DNA of 64,000 bases from Sinonovacula constricta (Eukaryota > Mollusca > Bivalvia > Cardiida > Solecurtidae): NCBI GenBank assembly GCA_007844125.1, contig CM017572.1, positions 40,826,007-40,890,006 on the forward strand. The letters run 5' to 3'. How positions within the stretch are numbered: position 1 is the first letter of the stretch; the number at the start of each line of letters is the position of its first letter. The notes under the pieces were generated by a model. That model was not told the origin of the DNA. It made no database searches and saw nothing but the letters and a program-made list of their open reading frames with translations. A program made the position numbers and the translations under genes. Of this stretch, positions 25,484 to 37,729 are shown one piece after another.

Positions 25484-25745
25484 TTACCGGCCTAAGCTTA
25501 TGTGGTAGAGCGTTAACTTGCGGAACGGGAGGTCGCGGCTTTAAACCCCGGCCGTGTCAAACCAAAGACGTTAAAATTGGTACGATTGGCTTCCCTTCTT
25601 ACGCTCTGGGCTTAGGGGACAGCATTACGCCTGACTCGTCGGTTTCAGTATAATGTACCGGCCAGGTTTAGTCCCTGGGCACCTCATAAGTGCCCCTGTG
25701 CTATAATGATAGAAATGTCGCTGCACATTATCGGCAAAAATTCCG
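25484..25745 (+). repeat. tRNA-derived SINE, family 1, copy 1
   Basis: The head has an A-box-like TGGTAGAGCGTTAACTTG and a B-box-like GCTTTAAACCCCGGCC that has lost the canonical GGTTCGA. The body (AAAGACGTTAAAATTGGTA, GGCTTCCCT, GGGGACAGCATTACGCCTGA, GTCCCTGGGCACCTCATAAG) matches 28110-28395 closely. It ends near CGGCAAATCCCAAATCC. It is probably an old copy unable to recruit Pol III, given the B-box decay. Confidence 0.85.
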
Positions 25746-26879
25746 GCAAATCCCAAATCCTAAAATAGTATTTAAGATTGTTACTTGTATTTAAGTTGTA
25801 CTCCTTTGAAAATTGTGTTAGGGACGTGTATAAATCTATAGACATAAAATAATAAACAACAGCAATGAAATATTTAATAACATTGTTAAATATCATTTTT
25901 GAGTGTGTTATCATATTGCGTCGTCGGTTTGACACACCTATCCATGTTAATTACTTTTACCCTATCAATTCATTGCAAGTAATCGAAGTTGATAATGTAC
26001 AAATTACGTTTTAGCCAACTACATTTACAGTCTTATAATCACCGATGCAATATAGCTTCATTATTTTTTCAAGTCAATTTTTAAACTCGTTTGAATTCTT
26101 CAGTTAATGTCAGTCAGTAGAAATATAGCAGATATTACAGATGTGCTATGTGTATTATTATTGCTACTGGATACCCATAAGGTTTGTTTTGTTATTCCAA
26201 GATATGCCCTTAAGTTATCGAAAAGAGTTGCCGCTCGATGAAATCCATTAATTACAACTGAGTAAAACTGAGAATTTCGAAGAAATTGGAAATTTAAAAT
26301 TACCCAATGGCAAATCTTTTTAAAATCCTATTTATCGTGAAGTTCAACGCCGACGTTGTATTCGTTAATGTAAGAAAATGCCTCTGAAGTGCCTCATTAT
26401 TCAAGTGAAATATTTGTTGTTGTTTTTGTTGTTGTTGTTGTTGTTGTTTGAAACTGGTTTCGTAAGCATAAGCTTTGCACAAACAGTAAAATGCATCATG
26501 TGCAAATATTTATTTTTTTACTTTTGTTTTTGAGATAAAAAAAACAGGTGTGACAATGGGGTACATTGGGGAAATGGAAATTGTCTCCCTTGATAGATAA
26601 TATCCGAGGTATTCCAAACAGTAGGTAGGTCCTTATAGTATTCTTTGACTTTATCGCCTGCTCTTTTGTAGACATTGCAATAACAAACAGTGAAATTTCT
26701 TACTTTTGTATAAATATAAGCTTTAAATACATTTGCATACTTATAAGATTTGGTATTAAAAATGGAAATGTTTGTTGATGATTGGTAACCTGCGTATCAC
26801 AAGAAAGGCAGACAAGTCATCATGTAGTCCAAACAGCACAAGCATAAAAACCGAGTAAAACAAATGAAAGTACCTACTT
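25746..26879. other. AT-rich, no gene; (TTG)n microsatellite at 26414-26450
   Basis: The short TTG repeat gives a polyglutamine frame on the minus strand, which is a repeat artefact. Nothing else recognised. Confidence 0.5.
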
Positions 26880-27130
26880 GCATTGAGAGATTATTCATTG
26901 GAGACTATTCACTAATGTCTCTCATTAAGCTGTTTTAGCTTCTGAGAAGGTCCATTAGAGAGGTTTAATTGACCGCTCCGGCAATCTAGTTTAATCGCCC
27001 CAGTCTCTCTCCCTTTGTCGATTGACCTTTGTAATTAGAATCTGCTTAAAACAATTTGAAAAACCCTGCTCTGTCCCTTAGGTGACCGAAAGCTCGCTTG
27101 CTAACAATCAAACAAATATTAACAGTTCCA
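26880..27130. promoter_or_regulatory. Possible regulatory element rich in homeodomain/nuclear-receptor motifs
   Basis: GC-richer than its surroundings. It contains TTTAATTGACC (about 26965), GTTTAATCG (about 26990), GATTGACCTTTGTAATTAG (about 27021-27039, a nuclear-receptor half-site beside a homeodomain core) and paired TCTCTCATTAAG. Its layout weakly resembles block D (CTCATTA, then GAGAGGTT, then CTCTCTC..CTTTG), so it may be a very diverged fifth copy. Function is inferred from composition only. Confidence 0.25.
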
Positions 27131-27132
27131 AT

Positions 27133-27296
27133 ATAGGTCGGTGCGGTGTGAGAATAATGTGACTGGGCGTGGTATCATGCCAGGTGTTGACGACAGCTTG
27201 TTCACAGCGAAAACATCATTATATGTGATTCAATTTGACACCGTCTCCAAATATATGTAACTGAAATTCGGTTGGTGGGACAAATAAACAAATCTA
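27133..27296 (+). repeat. tRNA-derived SINE, family 2, 3' part only
   Basis: Matches the minus-strand element at 56338-56668 in its 3' half: ATAATGTGACTGGGCGTGGT, ATCATGCCAGGTGTT, ACACCGTCTCCA and the tail GGTTGGTGGGAC. The tRNA-like head is absent, as expected for 5'-truncated retroposition. Confidence 0.8.
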
Positions 27297-28109
27297 AGAT
27301 GGTATTTGTTGACAGGTTTGGGTTGTGTGATACGTTTTCACTTAGCACCCTAAATTTTCCAAAGAATAAAGTAATATACATTTAGTATGAAATCGATGCA
27401 CGTGATTTTGCAAATGGAAGTAAATAATTATGGAAACGATGTCAAAATAGACTCTATGTCTTCATAAAAAAGAACACTTATTGTCAAAACTAATGCTATG
27501 TTATCTTTTGATCTTTTGTCAATAATTGCAATTTCATAAATAGTTGAATGTGTACATTGTGTTTGTCTTTTGTGAAGTAAAGATAAAATGAAAACAAATG
27601 TTTGCTATCAAACTAGACATCTTAGTCATAAATTGTATCTGGTGAATTCTCTCTTAAATTGATTGCAGCAATAAATCAGCATTCACTGGGAATTTTTATT
27701 ATTTACGAAAACGTTAGATAAAACCATTTACAATAGCAATTGATTACTTAGTTCATGACATGGAGGAACTATCTTGTTTTTTGATAAGACCAAAGTTATT
27801 TATAAACATATTCATGACACTGTGTATCGGGTTTCTTTTATTTTTAAGCAATGCCTCTCTTTGGTATAAAACACAAAAGACTAGGCAATCAAGGTAAATA
27901 ACCATTTTCTGAGATTTAAGTGTCGAAGGGATGCATCCGATATATGATTATTTATTTATATTTGCCTCACAAGAGCTCAATGTTATACTGCCAGTATATA
28001 GGCCTTTCATGAGAAACGTGTAGAACCATTGTGTGTAACAAAGGTGCTTAATTGTCTTATACTTCTGAAAATTAAAGTGTTTTCTCATTTTGATCAAGTC
28101 TGATGACGT
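27297..28109. other. AT-rich, no gene seen
   Basis: Nothing recognised. Confidence 0.4.
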
Positions 28110-28395
28110 TCACACCGGTCGCAAAAGCTCAGGTGGTAGAGCGTCGACTTGCGAATCGGGAGGTCGTGGGTTCGAACCCCGGCCGGTTCAAGCCAAAGAC
28201 TTTAAAGTTGGTAGTAGTGGCTTCCCTCCTAACGCTCGGGGCTAAGGGACAGCATTACGCCTGACTCGTCGGTGTCAGTATAATGGACCGGCCGGGTTTA
28301 GTCCCTGGGCACCTCATAAGTGCCCCTGTGTTATAATGATAGAAATGTCGCTGCTCAGTATCGGCAAAAATGCCGGCTAATCCCATCCCATCCCT
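28110..28395 (+). repeat. tRNA-derived SINE, family 1, copy 2 (best preserved)
   Basis: The tRNA-like head (about 28112-28188) has an intact A box AGCTCAGGTGGTAGAGCG and an intact B box GGTTCGAACCC, so an internal Pol III promoter looks complete. The body and 3' end (GGCTAATCCCATCCCATCCC) follow. It is nearly identical in layout to 25484-25745 and to the reverse copy at 62704-62950. The short minus-strand open frame inside it is not a gene. Confidence 0.9.
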
Positions 28396-31300
28396 GATGG
28401 CGTACATGGACTCGTCATTTATTTCAACATAGCTAGAAAACAATCAAATTATTTTATGTAACGTGTTTCCTTAAGCAGACACTTGAAAGAGGAGATCAGT
28501 TAGAAAACCATGTTCGTTTTTAAGCAAACAAACATGTAATCGATAAATTTAATACGACGTATTTTCATATATAAAAGGAAAATATAAACTTTGTGACATC
28601 GCGACATAAAGCGAGTTACCTAAACTTGCGCTGCAACCTTATCATCAAAGAACATACGGTGGCTGCAAATCAATAAAGAATAATACACTCTTGTTTCTGT
28701 AATATCTGCACACCTTTCTAATTTAATGGAGCATTATGACACTTCGGTCTAGACATAACACAATCGAAGAGAATACAAACAATGTAATATTAACTTAAAG
28801 ACTTTTGTTCAAGGCTTTATGTTGATGCTCAAGATGTGTGTGTATATTGCCCTGTAGCCCTGTACTTGATTTAAGTGGAGTAAATTCTACAGTGTCACTA
28901 ACATGCTTATTGTTTTAAGATCAGCTTCTTGGTGTTTGAAACAACTATTTCTCAAATGCATGTATAAAATTACAATAATAATTTGTATACATTTTGTGCT
29001 GTTGTTCTCTGCGTAATACCACATTAAACGCATTAAAATATTTAATTTTGATTCTAAAACTTAAGGCAATCATAAATTTACAGCCCCAATAATCATCATC
29101 GACATGCAAAAATGCACATGTACAATACAAGTATGACATAATACGACACTGTCATATATATAACTATCACACGACACGAAAATCTTAATTAATTTTCACA
29201 GACATCTCGTAATCATGGTAAAGCATGCCGGCAAGCTTCTTAGTACAAAAGCATAGCAAATATAATGCCTGATGTACCATGTGTAAAGAAAATAATGTTT
29301 CAGCCCTTCATCTATGGGAATTTATAACATTTGAGTAAATTTTTCTAGAATGCTACTGGTCTCGTGTATAAAGAATACGATTTTCCGGAATATAAGAATG
29401 TCCAACAGTTTAAACCCCAAATGCAATGTAAACCAAACGAAAATCCACAAATTTTCAAATATGGTTACATGAAAATGATAAGAGAATAACTCTGATGCAA
29501 AAATTGGCCGTGAATTTTCTCCCTGTTCATGAATTCTTTTTATTTGCACGTGTTCACTACACAGGGCCAGAGCTCTCTTCTCTCTGACTAATGAATATCA
29601 TTTAGGTTTAAATGAAGAGACACTTAGAAGACCTGTATAATTAATCGCGGGTTATAAGTACATGTCATTTACTGATCAGGTTTATATTCAGGCAATACAA
29701 TGTTTTTTTATTATTATTGCTTAGTTTTAATTAAAATAATATATCTAAATGACACGAACACTGTCGGTGGGACGATAAACCCAACTAACAAGTTTATCTA
29801 AATGGGCAATATCAATACATTTGAAAGTAAATGCGAACATATTATGTAAATGGAAATAATGACCTTGTGCCTTGATTTAATGCTAAGGTTTGTGTTTAAT
29901 TTAAAATGTGTGTGTATACTTAGATAAATCATTTCATGTAACGTCTTTCATATCAATACCTTATAGAGTCTAGTATATTCCAATTTTGATACAATGTAGA
30001 GTAAGGAGAATAATATTCTCTTAGCATATATTATTGAACATACAGTTCCTATCTTAGTGTTTCCTTATATATCCGACATGAGAAAGTGCCAATAAATAAA
30101 ACAAAATCGGATCATAAATTGCTAAATTGCCGACGCATGGCCTTGTGTAAGGAAACAAATCTCTGGTTAGATAGCTAGTTTTATTCATTTAGATATTGGC
30201 TTATGATACACCCGTTTCAACAAATATTTAAAGAAGTGCCAAAGTGTTATCGCATTCTAAGATAACTCAATAGCACATCATAAGATGAGTCCGTGTGAAA
30301 CAACAACAACAAATAAGATAATTATAGTCGAGTATTTGTTTCGTTGTCCAGGTAATCAACGCTTGTCAAAATATTAGCTTTAGAAAAAGCATATTTAAGA
30401 ATATTTCTACGTCAAAAAAGACGCTAGACTTCTTCATTGTCATAGATATACTTTTTTATATGCTTTCACGATGCGGCAACAACAACTTAAGTTTTAAGAA
30501 ATTAATAATTTCTGTCACAAGAGTTACATAATTTCGAAAATAGTGTACTCTTTTAAAATGCACTCCAAAATGAATGTTATGTTAATATTGTAATACTACA
30601 TTCACCTGTGAATGTGCCTCCATAAATATATTCCCCGTTTACCTTTTTATCTTTTATTATTTTTTCTTGCTATCATGTTGTTCGCTTGTCTAGCACAAGC
30701 TCTTGACAATTGCTTGCCAAGTTTCGTCTGTGCTCGATTTCTAAATACAAATTCAGGAGAGCATCTTGCCGTTACTTTCAGATATTTTCTAGTATAAGCC
30801 CATGTGTCACTTGCATTCGTATTTTGGAAGTTCCGACTTCTCGACTTGTGTTTAAGTGTTTGCTTTGGGCTCACAGTTTCGCACTTTAGAGAAATTCATC
30901 TTAGGTTATATCACCAGTTTTATTAAACATTAAATTTTAGCATACATGAAGTGACGATGTATCAATCTGCAATAATTAGATTAAGACTTGTATGCTAGGG
31001 AATGATATTTAATTATTACCCTTTCTAGATTGAATTATAAGTCAAAAATCTCTTTGACACACGTTGTGCTCTAAGGATAAATCAAATATTTTTAAATAAA
31101 ATGTTGAAGCAGTTATTTTTCTTACAATACGGTTTATGGCCATATAAAATAGCACACTAAGGATCACAAGAAGTTACGTAGTTATTACCATATTAAAGCG
31201 TATATTTACGACCATATTAAAGCATTAAAGATAGTTTTGCCGTATGTCATTGAAACGACAGTGCCTGCATGGGTTTAAATTTAACAATACTGTCTTTGCA

Positions 31301-32507
31301 TTACTGAAAATAGAAAACAGCTTAAGAAGTTCAAATTCCCTTATAAGAGTATTTATTTTAATCCTCTTTCTTTGGTAAAATAAAGTAGGCACCTAATCGT
31401 ACCACATAAATGTCAAATGCAACTGTACTTTGTCAATATTTTCACTAAATAGGGTTCATTTCGCATGACAAATATATTTTCGAGAACGTATCTGTCATTG
31501 TTGAAAATTTTAATAGAATTTTAAATTATGCTAGAAGAAATATTCTTAATATTTAAAATTGATTTTCAGGATTGCTTTTTATCATTATTAAATAATAATT
31601 TACGCACATTATCTATTTAGGCAATACATTTATCCAGCATCATAGAATTTCTTCTAGAGCTGAATATCTCCAGCTATAAAAGTAGTGTGCTAAAGTTTCT
31701 TTCAGCGCTGTATAATGTATTTTTAACCTCTTTGTCTCAAATGCACAACTTTCACTCAGTTCAAAACCATAAATGTTACATGCGGAACGTCAGGCAAGAA
31801 CTAAGATTGAAGAATGTATATGCAAACAACTCATAGTTATTTAAACGATATTGGTAAAAAGCTGTTTACGTCGGAGATGTGTTCGAAAGTTTTCATATAA
31901 CACCTTAAAAATGATTTCAGTTGGATAAATATTACACCCGCATACGTAGCATGATTAGCTACACGTAAATAATGGTTGAATGATATCCTGGCTTATCTGC
32001 ATGTAAATAATGTTAAACAGAATGATTCGGTCAAAGATTCTATCATTGAAAACAAAGGTTTGTATTCACATCAGACGCTCATCTGCAAAATAAATGTGTT
32101 TAAGTAAACGCAGTCTCTGAATAATAAAAGGGCAGATTAATTCACATCAAACAAATGTCTAAATGATCATATGTTACGGTAAGCTTATTACCCTCTGATG
32201 TGTGCAACAACCTACGTTCTTAGCCATCAGAAATTTACGACGCAATAAAAACATGTATACGAAATGATGTTCAACTTCGCCGAAACAACGCCTGCAGAGC
32301 TATTAAAGCACTAGATGGAAGTTAATGTGAAGATTTACCCTTGCAACTACATTTAACTATTGCACAAATCTAGAAATAAAACTTATTTATGAGATGCCGT
32401 ACAGTAAGTAGTTTCTTGAGTTATAGCGTATTTTCTTTATTAGTTTCTGGAAATATGAGACATGGTTGTTATTACCTAAGTTACCAATCGGTGAGCGTAA
32501 GCAAGGT
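28396..32507. other. Gene-free AT-rich stretch
   Basis: The only item seen is a short SINE family 2 tail at 29760-29785 (listed separately). A signal-peptide-like frame at about 30633-30797 on + and a basic frame on the opposite strand of the same DNA both lack splice or start context. Confidence 0.4.
29760..29785 (+). repeat. SINE family 2 tail fragment
   Basis: The segment GTCGGTGGGACGATAAACCC matches the last bases of the family 2 element at 56338-56668 (reverse strand) with one mismatch. Only the tail is present. Confidence 0.6.
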
Positions 32508-32820
32508 AAATAAGAAAAGGTCCTATTAAAATTTTCACAGATATTTAAATTTTATCAACCAGTAGACAAAGGCAAACAATGTAAATGTAAATGTGACAAA
32601 AAAACAGAGACGAGACATAACACACCTAAAGAAAAACCATCAGTTACCGCCTTGGAACGACCAATCGGCAAATTGGCCGACTGGGGTGCATGAATCTGGT
32701 TTGTAAAGCGCTCCAACCTCGCACTTCCTGAAGGTTTTTCTATCAAACAAACAGTGTAAATAACAATTTCCCGTCAAAGTGAAACAACTTACAATAAGCA
32801 CCTGCATCGAGAGTGAAGGG
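32508..32820 (-). repeat. A/B repeat superfamily, A-type copy, left part of a split element
   Basis: It follows the 20.2-kb reference in order: AAATAAGAAAAGGTCC, CAGTAGACAAAGGCAAAC, ACAGAGACGAGACATAAC, core GGAACGACCAATCGGCAAAT, CTCCAACCTCGCACTTCCTG, GCACCTGCATCGAGAGTGAA. It stops abruptly at about 32820, and the next element bases appear only at about 33744. Confidence 0.85.
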
Positions 32821-33743
32821 GTGGTCACATCTACGATTTTGCACGTAGTTACACGTAGTCCGTCTTGAACGTACTAACACGTAGTTACACGTACTTAAAC
32901 GTAGACTTACTACGGTTAACTAGGGATGAAGTACGTAGAAATTCTAGTTATTTATGTGTCAACGTACGGTTAACTACGTGTAAGTACGGTTAACTACGTT
33001 TAAGTACGATTAAAATGGTACAGTTAAACCAAGTCATCAGTACGGTAAACTACGTGTTACTGCGGGTCACTACGTACGAGGTACGGTTTAAGTACATGTG
33101 AGTACGATAAACTAGGGATAACTACGTGTTGCTGCGGTTTCAAAACATGGTCGCACCTGCGAAATTCAGAATGGCCAAGCCCTATCGGAGCTCGAACGGA
33201 CATCTTCTACTTGCGTCCACAGGAAACGATAATTGGAGTCTACCAATGCCATCAGTACGATAGATTCAAATCCCTTGTAATTATGGTAGGTAAATCCTGA
33301 AAACATTACATTGAACCATATTTGTATAACTTGAATGCAAATACATTATATTGTCAACCATTATCTCTTTGTAGAAGACAAATTACATCAATTTAATTTT
33401 AGGTTACACGTGGCCAATTTGTATTGTCAACATAACTTATAATTTGACCGTACCTCGAACGTAGCACAACCGTAGTAGACCCTAGTTAACCGTAGCGTTG
33501 CAAGAAGTTCATATCGTTTCTTCATGTATACTACTTGCAGCTACGGTAATTGATATGGTTAGGTACAGTTGAGTACGGTTAACCACGGTCAACTACGTTT
33601 CATATACGGTAACAGTACGTGCATTTAGTCGTAGTTCTCCGTAGCCATTTTTTTTTAACAAGTCCAAAATTTTTAATCCTTCTACGGAAAAAAAGTTTAT
33701 TCGAATACGTTCATTACTACAATCTACTACGGCCTACTACGAT
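32821..33743. mobile_element. Insert of about 0.92 kb with TACG/GTTAAC periodic arrays
   Basis: It sits exactly where an A-type element is interrupted, so it is a discrete insertion. Left array 32825-33140: exact 20-bp repeats of AGTACGGTTAACTACGTGTA around 32963-33010 (TACGGT or TACGAT at 32965, 32985 and 33005), each made of two TACG-led 10-bp halves, flanked by looser TACG units. A non-repetitive middle (33141-33448) follows. The right array lies at about 33449-33640 with more CTACGG units at 33680-33743, in mixed orientation. No open frame of any size. Clear terminal inverted repeats were not found. Class unknown. Confidence 0.7.
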
Positions 33744-33770
33744 CGAAAACAGATACAATATACTGATATG
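33744..33770 (-). repeat. A-type copy, right part of the split element
   Basis: AAAACAGATACAATATACT resumes the reference order (GTTAAACAGATACAATATAC at about 20553) right after the insert. Similarity fades by about 33770, so the rest of the element is lost. Confidence 0.75.
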
Positions 33771-34544
33771 GGAGGGGCGGGAAGCGGTATGTTCCTGGGT
33801 TGTATGTAATTTCAGAAACCTGTGATTCGAAAAGTACAATACAATTAAAGTTATTATAATTTCTAATAAATTCAGTATTATCAGTTAGGACATTATTTCT
33901 ATTAGAGATAATGTGTGCGTTTAGTCTCTCTATAGAAACACACATTTCATATATCATCTAATATATTTGTTGTTTCAGCTGCAAGTTATTAAATTAATTG
34001 GACATTTATTTGCCAAGTCTAATGGAAATGCAGATCATATCCCTGAATATTGGCAGACAAAATCAAATTGATAACCGGCCTTGAGTAACATATACTCAAA
34101 ATAAAGACACGATGCAAAGGAACAAGGTGTGTTATATGTTTTCAAAATCCAATTATATAGACTTTACTCATTATTCTTAAAATTGAGTAATTCGCGTGAT
34201 GTTTCTCATAACAAAAAACATCCTCTCTTATATAAATTAAAGGTAGGAAAATTAATGTTTTAAATGTTGTTCATTTTATTATATGATTATGTATATGCAA
34301 ATTATCTTTTAACCCGATCTGCTTCAAATTAATATGTTTTTCTTTCACTGTAAGATTATGCTTAAAGAGTGTGAGCTGAAACAGCCCAGTTTGTGTTTTG
34401 CTAACTGGCTGTTCAAAAGGCGTTAACTGTTAAATCTCTCTTTTTGTGTCATATCACTTGAAATACGCCACTTCTTTGTCGCTTTTGCTGTTAACTGGCA
34501 ACATTTATCCTTGTCTACTGCTTTTTCCAGAATTAATATACGTT
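33771..34544. other. No gene; imperfect hairpin at 34380-34414
   Basis: Arms AACAGCCCAGTT and AACTGGCTGTTC surround a short loop, followed by further GTTAACTG motifs. Otherwise AT-rich with nothing recognised. Confidence 0.4.
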
Positions 34545-34770
34545 GTCGTACTTCAATTCATAAACACCCAAATCGGTCTCTTTTGCAGACTGACCGTACC
34601 ATCGCGGTAACTGTTGGCTTTGCTCTTTTTTGTTAAATGTCTCATCATAAATGTCTTCTTACTTTTACATTTGGCTTGCATGAGAAAAACTTTATCCTTT
34701 CTTTTTTTCAAATTTTGGTATATGTTACAATGCTCATAGGACTTTGTCATATTTCCTAATTCATAATATT
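34545..34770 (+). repeat. A/B repeat superfamily, B-type 3' half
   Basis: Starts at the core (CCAAATCGGTCTCTTTTGCA, GACTGACCGTACCATCGCGG), then TTGTTAAATGTCTCATCA, CTTTTACATTTGGCTTGCAT, TATATGTTACAATGCTCATA and GGACTTTGTCATAT. The 5' half is missing. Confidence 0.75.
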
Positions 34771-34920
34771 TTCTTTTTTTCTGACTTTTGTATTCATTAA
34801 GGAATAAACTTGTATTAGAATGACAAATTTAATCCAATAATGTCTCCATTAAACATCGAATTCCAATCAACTGGATTAAAAGGCAAACACCCCTTCATAC
34901 GATGTTGCAATGTGACTCCA

Positions 34921-35440
34921 TCAGCGAACGGCAGAAAAATTCTAATTTTAAACTTGTCTGGTTGTCATGGAAGTACACACCGGGGATCTCATTAATTACC
35001 AGTTCGAGAAAACGTCTTTATGAAGGAGAGACTCTGCTATGAATTCATGTCAAACCCCCCGGTTTCTTTGTTTGTGTCTGGTAGCCTTTACAATCAGACA
35101 CGAAGCATGAACAGGACTGCGGCATAAATTATCGGACTTCAGAATCGGAGCAATAGTAATCACGCGCAGTAATTCAAAGTCTTGGTTGAGACGTTCTGCC
35201 ATCTATTTTTTGGAATTCGTTATCAAGAATGTTATTTTGATCTTCTCTTATTTTGGGGGGTTACAAATGGAGTTTTAAGCGTACCTTTATTATTAGTTTG
35301 TACTGTATAATGCTTTAAAAGTGTCAATTTGACGGCACTCCTGGCAAATTCGTCTGTCTGTGGCCTGTGGTATGGATGTACTTCAAGCATATTATATTGG
35401 TTATTATCAGACTTCCAAAATTTAGAGAGTACAGAAATCA
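34921..35440 (+). repeat. Conserved noncoding block D, copy 1
   Basis: Core order: CGGCAGAAAAATTCTAATTT, an X-box-like GTTGTCATGGAAGT (34961-34974), GGGATCTCATTAATTAC, GAGAGACT, CGGTTTCTTTGTTTGTGTCTG. Homology with copy 4 continues to TCTGTCTGTGGCCTGTGGT, which lies 392 bp from the X-box here and 380 bp in copy 4. Frames are not conserved. It may be a duplicated cis-regulatory module or part of an old duplicated locus. Confidence 0.55.
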
Positions 35441-36789
35441 AAGATAGGTTAAGTGATGACATTTGTTTTTTTGACATATGTCATCTCAATTATTTTTTAA
35501 GGTTTGTGCGTGTTTCAAAGTTATTACCCTCACCTATACAATTCCAGGAAATTGCATTTGACTCTTAACCTTATGACCCTGACTAGATACCCAATTGTTG
35601 TTATTGTCACTGTGGGTGGTTTATTACGACGTTTACTTCCTTTCCTTAGCGAATGTCATAGATAAAAGAACGGTCTGTATGTAGTAACTGTTTGTGTCTC
35701 AGCCAAATGTCTTCCAAGAACTTACGAACTGTATGTCTACATTTTATGTAGTCTTTCCAAGACTTGTTTGCTGCATGTTTGCAATGCAAAAGTGCATGTA
35801 CTCTTATGGTACAGTGCTCTTCCATGTTAATGCTAGGAATCTAATATGCCTCTTTAGTATTGAATTCGGAGAATGCAGGTGGGTCTCTTGCAATGACATG
35901 AATTAGAAATGAGATATTCAGCTGAGAAAAATACAGTTATGTCTCGTTGCAAAGGATCACGTTATAATTATATTACAGATTAGGGCACTTCATAAGCTTT
36001 TTGCTACATCCATCCACCTGCTTTTGAAGATATGTTCTTTAAGACTGCTATTATTCTTGATTTAAAAGGTATTAAATGCCGTTGAAAAGGAAAATTAAAT
36101 CATAATGCCATATGAATGAGATTTTTAAGTCTGGCTGTATTCAGGTGAAGGTATGGACCAGAAATAGAACAGCAATTTCCAGAAGTGAAGGCTACGGTGT
36201 TCAAGGCATTTTGCACTTAACTGGATTTCTAAAAATAGATTATTTATCAAGATTCATGATTAAGCATTGGTTAAAGTCTATAACACAGTTTCATATAAAG
36301 TCAGCAACGAAAAACGAATTAGGTCGTAGTACGACCAATTGTAAATATCACAATTCCGGTAAATAGACATTAGTTACTTTGATGTGCCTAATATTTAAAT
36401 GCAAGTAATAATAAAAGAAACAAATGTACTTAAGTAACTGATACCTTTAAGTTAAAAATGGATTCCCATTGACCAAGGAATGGTGTATGATGGCGCACAT
36501 TGCTAGCGAATTTGTGTCACAATGACAACAGGATTTAAAATATTCGATATATGTTTTACGCGACTGGTTTCGAATGTAACGAAACCTGAAAAAGAAGAAA
36601 CTATAATCTTTCGAATTGTTATTAAATAATTCCTATTAAGATTTCCAATTAAGTTCAATAAACAAGAAATAGCTTTCAGATTGGTTACTTTTATGCCAAC
36701 GTCAAACGCACTGCCAATATTTGACATCGTCTCAAAATAATCAAGAGTGCAATGCAGATAGATTGCCACACGACCTTGCCCTGTAACCT
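35441..36789. other. No gene called
   Basis: A frame at about 36136-36365 on + follows an acceptor-like CTGGCTGTATTCAG but shows no known domain and no clear donor. Nothing else recognised. Confidence 0.35.
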
Positions 36790-37010
36790 AATCGGCAGAA
36801 AACATTAAAATCTTTATCAAACGTCGGTCTCGTTGCCATGGAGATACGCGCCAGGGAGCTCACTGATTGCATAAGGCTGTTCAATGAAACGGCCGCATAA
36901 AGTGAGACTTCCTGTCACATTTACATGACCAGATCAAGCTGACTTTGATGTTTCTTTGTTTGTTGTCTGAGAAGATTGTTTCTATAAGACGAATTACGAA
37001 CGATGGCTGT
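36790..37010 (+). repeat. Conserved noncoding block D, copy 2
   Basis: CCTAATCGGCAGAAAAC, then the X-box-like GTTGCCATGGAGATAC (36832-36847), GGGAGCTCACTGATTGCATA, GGCCGCATAAAGTGAGACTT, CTGTCAC, TTTCTTTGTTTGTTGTCTGA and TTACGAACGATGGCTGTCTG. The last piece aligns with copy 4. GTTGCC followed by ATGG is the left half of the RFX X-box consensus; the right half is imperfect. Confidence 0.6.
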
Positions 37011-37729
37011 CTGCTTACGGATTGCATAGCTTTGACAATATTTTGTCAAATGTATATGAGGTAACTGATGGCATTGGGGCACCGAAATTCTTCCTTTATA
37101 CATCATTAAACCAGGCGCTTATCGAAAGCAGGATTTGAAAGGTAAGGATGAGTTCATGGGGCGTGGGGCTTTAACTATCTTAAACTACCTGAAAGTACGA
37201 CTTCAAGCATAATGCAATTTAGTTTGTATGAGTTTGATTTAATCCCAGAAATTATTAGTGTATGGCCTAATTATGCAGAATGTTAAGGAACTGGTGGAAC
37301 AGCATTATGTCACTTTCCATTTTACTGACGTCCAATGTGTGTATATTAGATATTTACCCTCAAACTGTTATTAAAACACTTTATATCTTATAAACACGAT
37401 TATTAAATAACAGAAAACATAAAGTGGAAGTGGAAGTATTAAGTATTATTTCAAAGCAAAATGGGATCCCACATGTCATTCAAACACTATTTCAAGGTAA
37501 TCTTAACAATTAGCTGCACAGAATAGTTTGAAATGTAACTAAGGATTGTTTCTTTAAGGAATAAATCGTTGGTTTTTACCATAGCCAGAAATGCTTGTTC
37601 TTGTAAGAATTGAATTAAGATGCAATATTTATGCACCATTTATAGATACACGCAATATACATGAACGATTTCCGCATATCTAAATAAGCATTCCCAGTGC
37701 TGCCAGCGAGTAGGAATTCTTTTTATAGC
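37011..37729. other. No gene seen
   Basis: AT-rich; nothing recognised. Confidence 0.4.

Noticed and set aside
30612..30874. Signal-peptide-like frame on + and a basic frame on - over the same DNA
   Set aside because: The hydrophobic run comes from T-rich sequence; no promoter, acceptor or donor supports either strand.
36112..36366. 84-codon frame after an acceptor-like site
   Set aside because: No donor, no recognisable domain and no GC or codon contrast with the surroundings.
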